The translations under genes were made by a program, and so were the position numbers. The notes below the pieces were generated by a model. The model saw nothing but the letters and a program-made list of their open reading frames with translations. It was not told the DNA's origin and did not search any database. A stretch of DNA of 42,325 bases from assembly GCA_030950365.1 (NCBI GenBank), contig JAUZRQ010000028.1:1-42325 (forward strand). Reading direction: 5' to 3'. The DNA comes from Candidatus Zhuqueibacterota bacterium (GTDB taxonomy: Bacteria > Zhuqueibacterota > Zhuqueibacteria > Zhuqueibacterales > Geothermadaptataceae). Shown here one piece after another: positions 42,137-42,325 of the stretch. Position 1 is the stretch's first letter; each line of letters begins with the position of its first letter.

Positions 42137-42325
42137 TTAACAATATGCCATGAACCAAAGTGAGTATTTCAAGCGGTACAGCGGCAGATGGTCGACATAT
42201 TTGCTGATGGTGACATGGGCCAGAAGTCCGGGGCCGGGCTTGCCTTTTTCGATGGGCCGGCTGGGCAGCACGCCGATGAGGATGCCGTCGCCGTTGGGTT
42301 TGGCATATTTGGGCCGCACATAGCG
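42137..42325 (-). pseudogene. Truncated IS66-family transposase (TnpC) remnant, cut by the window end
   Basis: The frame enters from the right edge and reads RYVRPKYAKPNGDGILI, then SRPIEKGKPGPGLLAHVTISKYVDHLPLYR, the conserved IS66 transposase stretch after its zinc-finger-like region. Homology stops at LPLYR (about 42171) and the frame ends after 11 unrelated residues at 42137, far short of the DDE catalytic domain. So the 3' part is deleted and the gene is dead unless the rest lies elsewhere. Upstream sequence is outside the window. Confidence 0.85.

Overview
The window looks like chromosomal DNA of a moderately GC-rich, Gram-negative member of the FCB superphylum (Bacteroidota/Ignavibacteria/Calditrichota/KSB1-like). 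The reasons are a SusC/SusD outer-membrane pair, a PorV-type barrel, a large secreted beta-propeller with a FlgD-like C-terminal domain, a TlpA-type thioredoxin, a heterodimer-type lycopene cyclase and many imperfect palindromic intergenic repeats. The phylum cannot be fixed from this window alone. No rRNA, tRNA or CRISPR array was seen.

Layout. 1-6607: a TlpA-like thioredoxin lipid/periplasmic protein (cut by the window start), htpG, and a secreted GH20 beta-hexosaminidase. 6869-8781: a small membrane cluster with a lycopene-cyclase-domain protein, a lycopene-cyclase domain fused to an undecaprenol/diacylglycerol kinase, and a PAP2 phosphatase; together they suggest polyprenyl-lipid chemistry. 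8885-11819: a mercury resistance operon (ArsR-type regulator with a clear operator, merT, merP, HMA domain, merA) in which the HMA domain and MerA reductase are split by a -1 frame change at a run of nine A. 11970-12275: yhbY. 12945-17270: SusC/SusD pair ending in a strong terminator. 17328-25103: a BMP/PnrA-type nucleoside-like ABC importer (binding protein, double ATPase, two permeases) plus a HAD hydrolase; an M28 peptidase on the opposite strand separates the second permease from the rest. 25555-32063: a PEGA-domain protein, a beta-propeller surface protein, and an unusual PorV + OmpA + AMIN fusion. 32236-33131: a DUF1858 redox protein and a double-thioredoxin-fold oxidoreductase ending at a terminator. 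33265-33535: a nested tandem repeat. 33557-39937: a molybdenum hydroxylase of the periplasmic PaoABC type followed by a small Cys-rich protein and a heptaheme cytochrome c, probably one electron-transfer unit. 40245-41807: a secreted S10 carboxypeptidase. The right edge holds a truncated IS66 transposase.

The observations most worth following up are the lycopene-cyclase/undecaprenol-kinase fusion next to PAP2, the A9 frameshift in merA, the PorV-OmpA-AMIN fusion, the Mo-hydroxylase/heptaheme cytochrome cluster, and a palindromic repeat that sits in frame in the 5' part of a permease gene.
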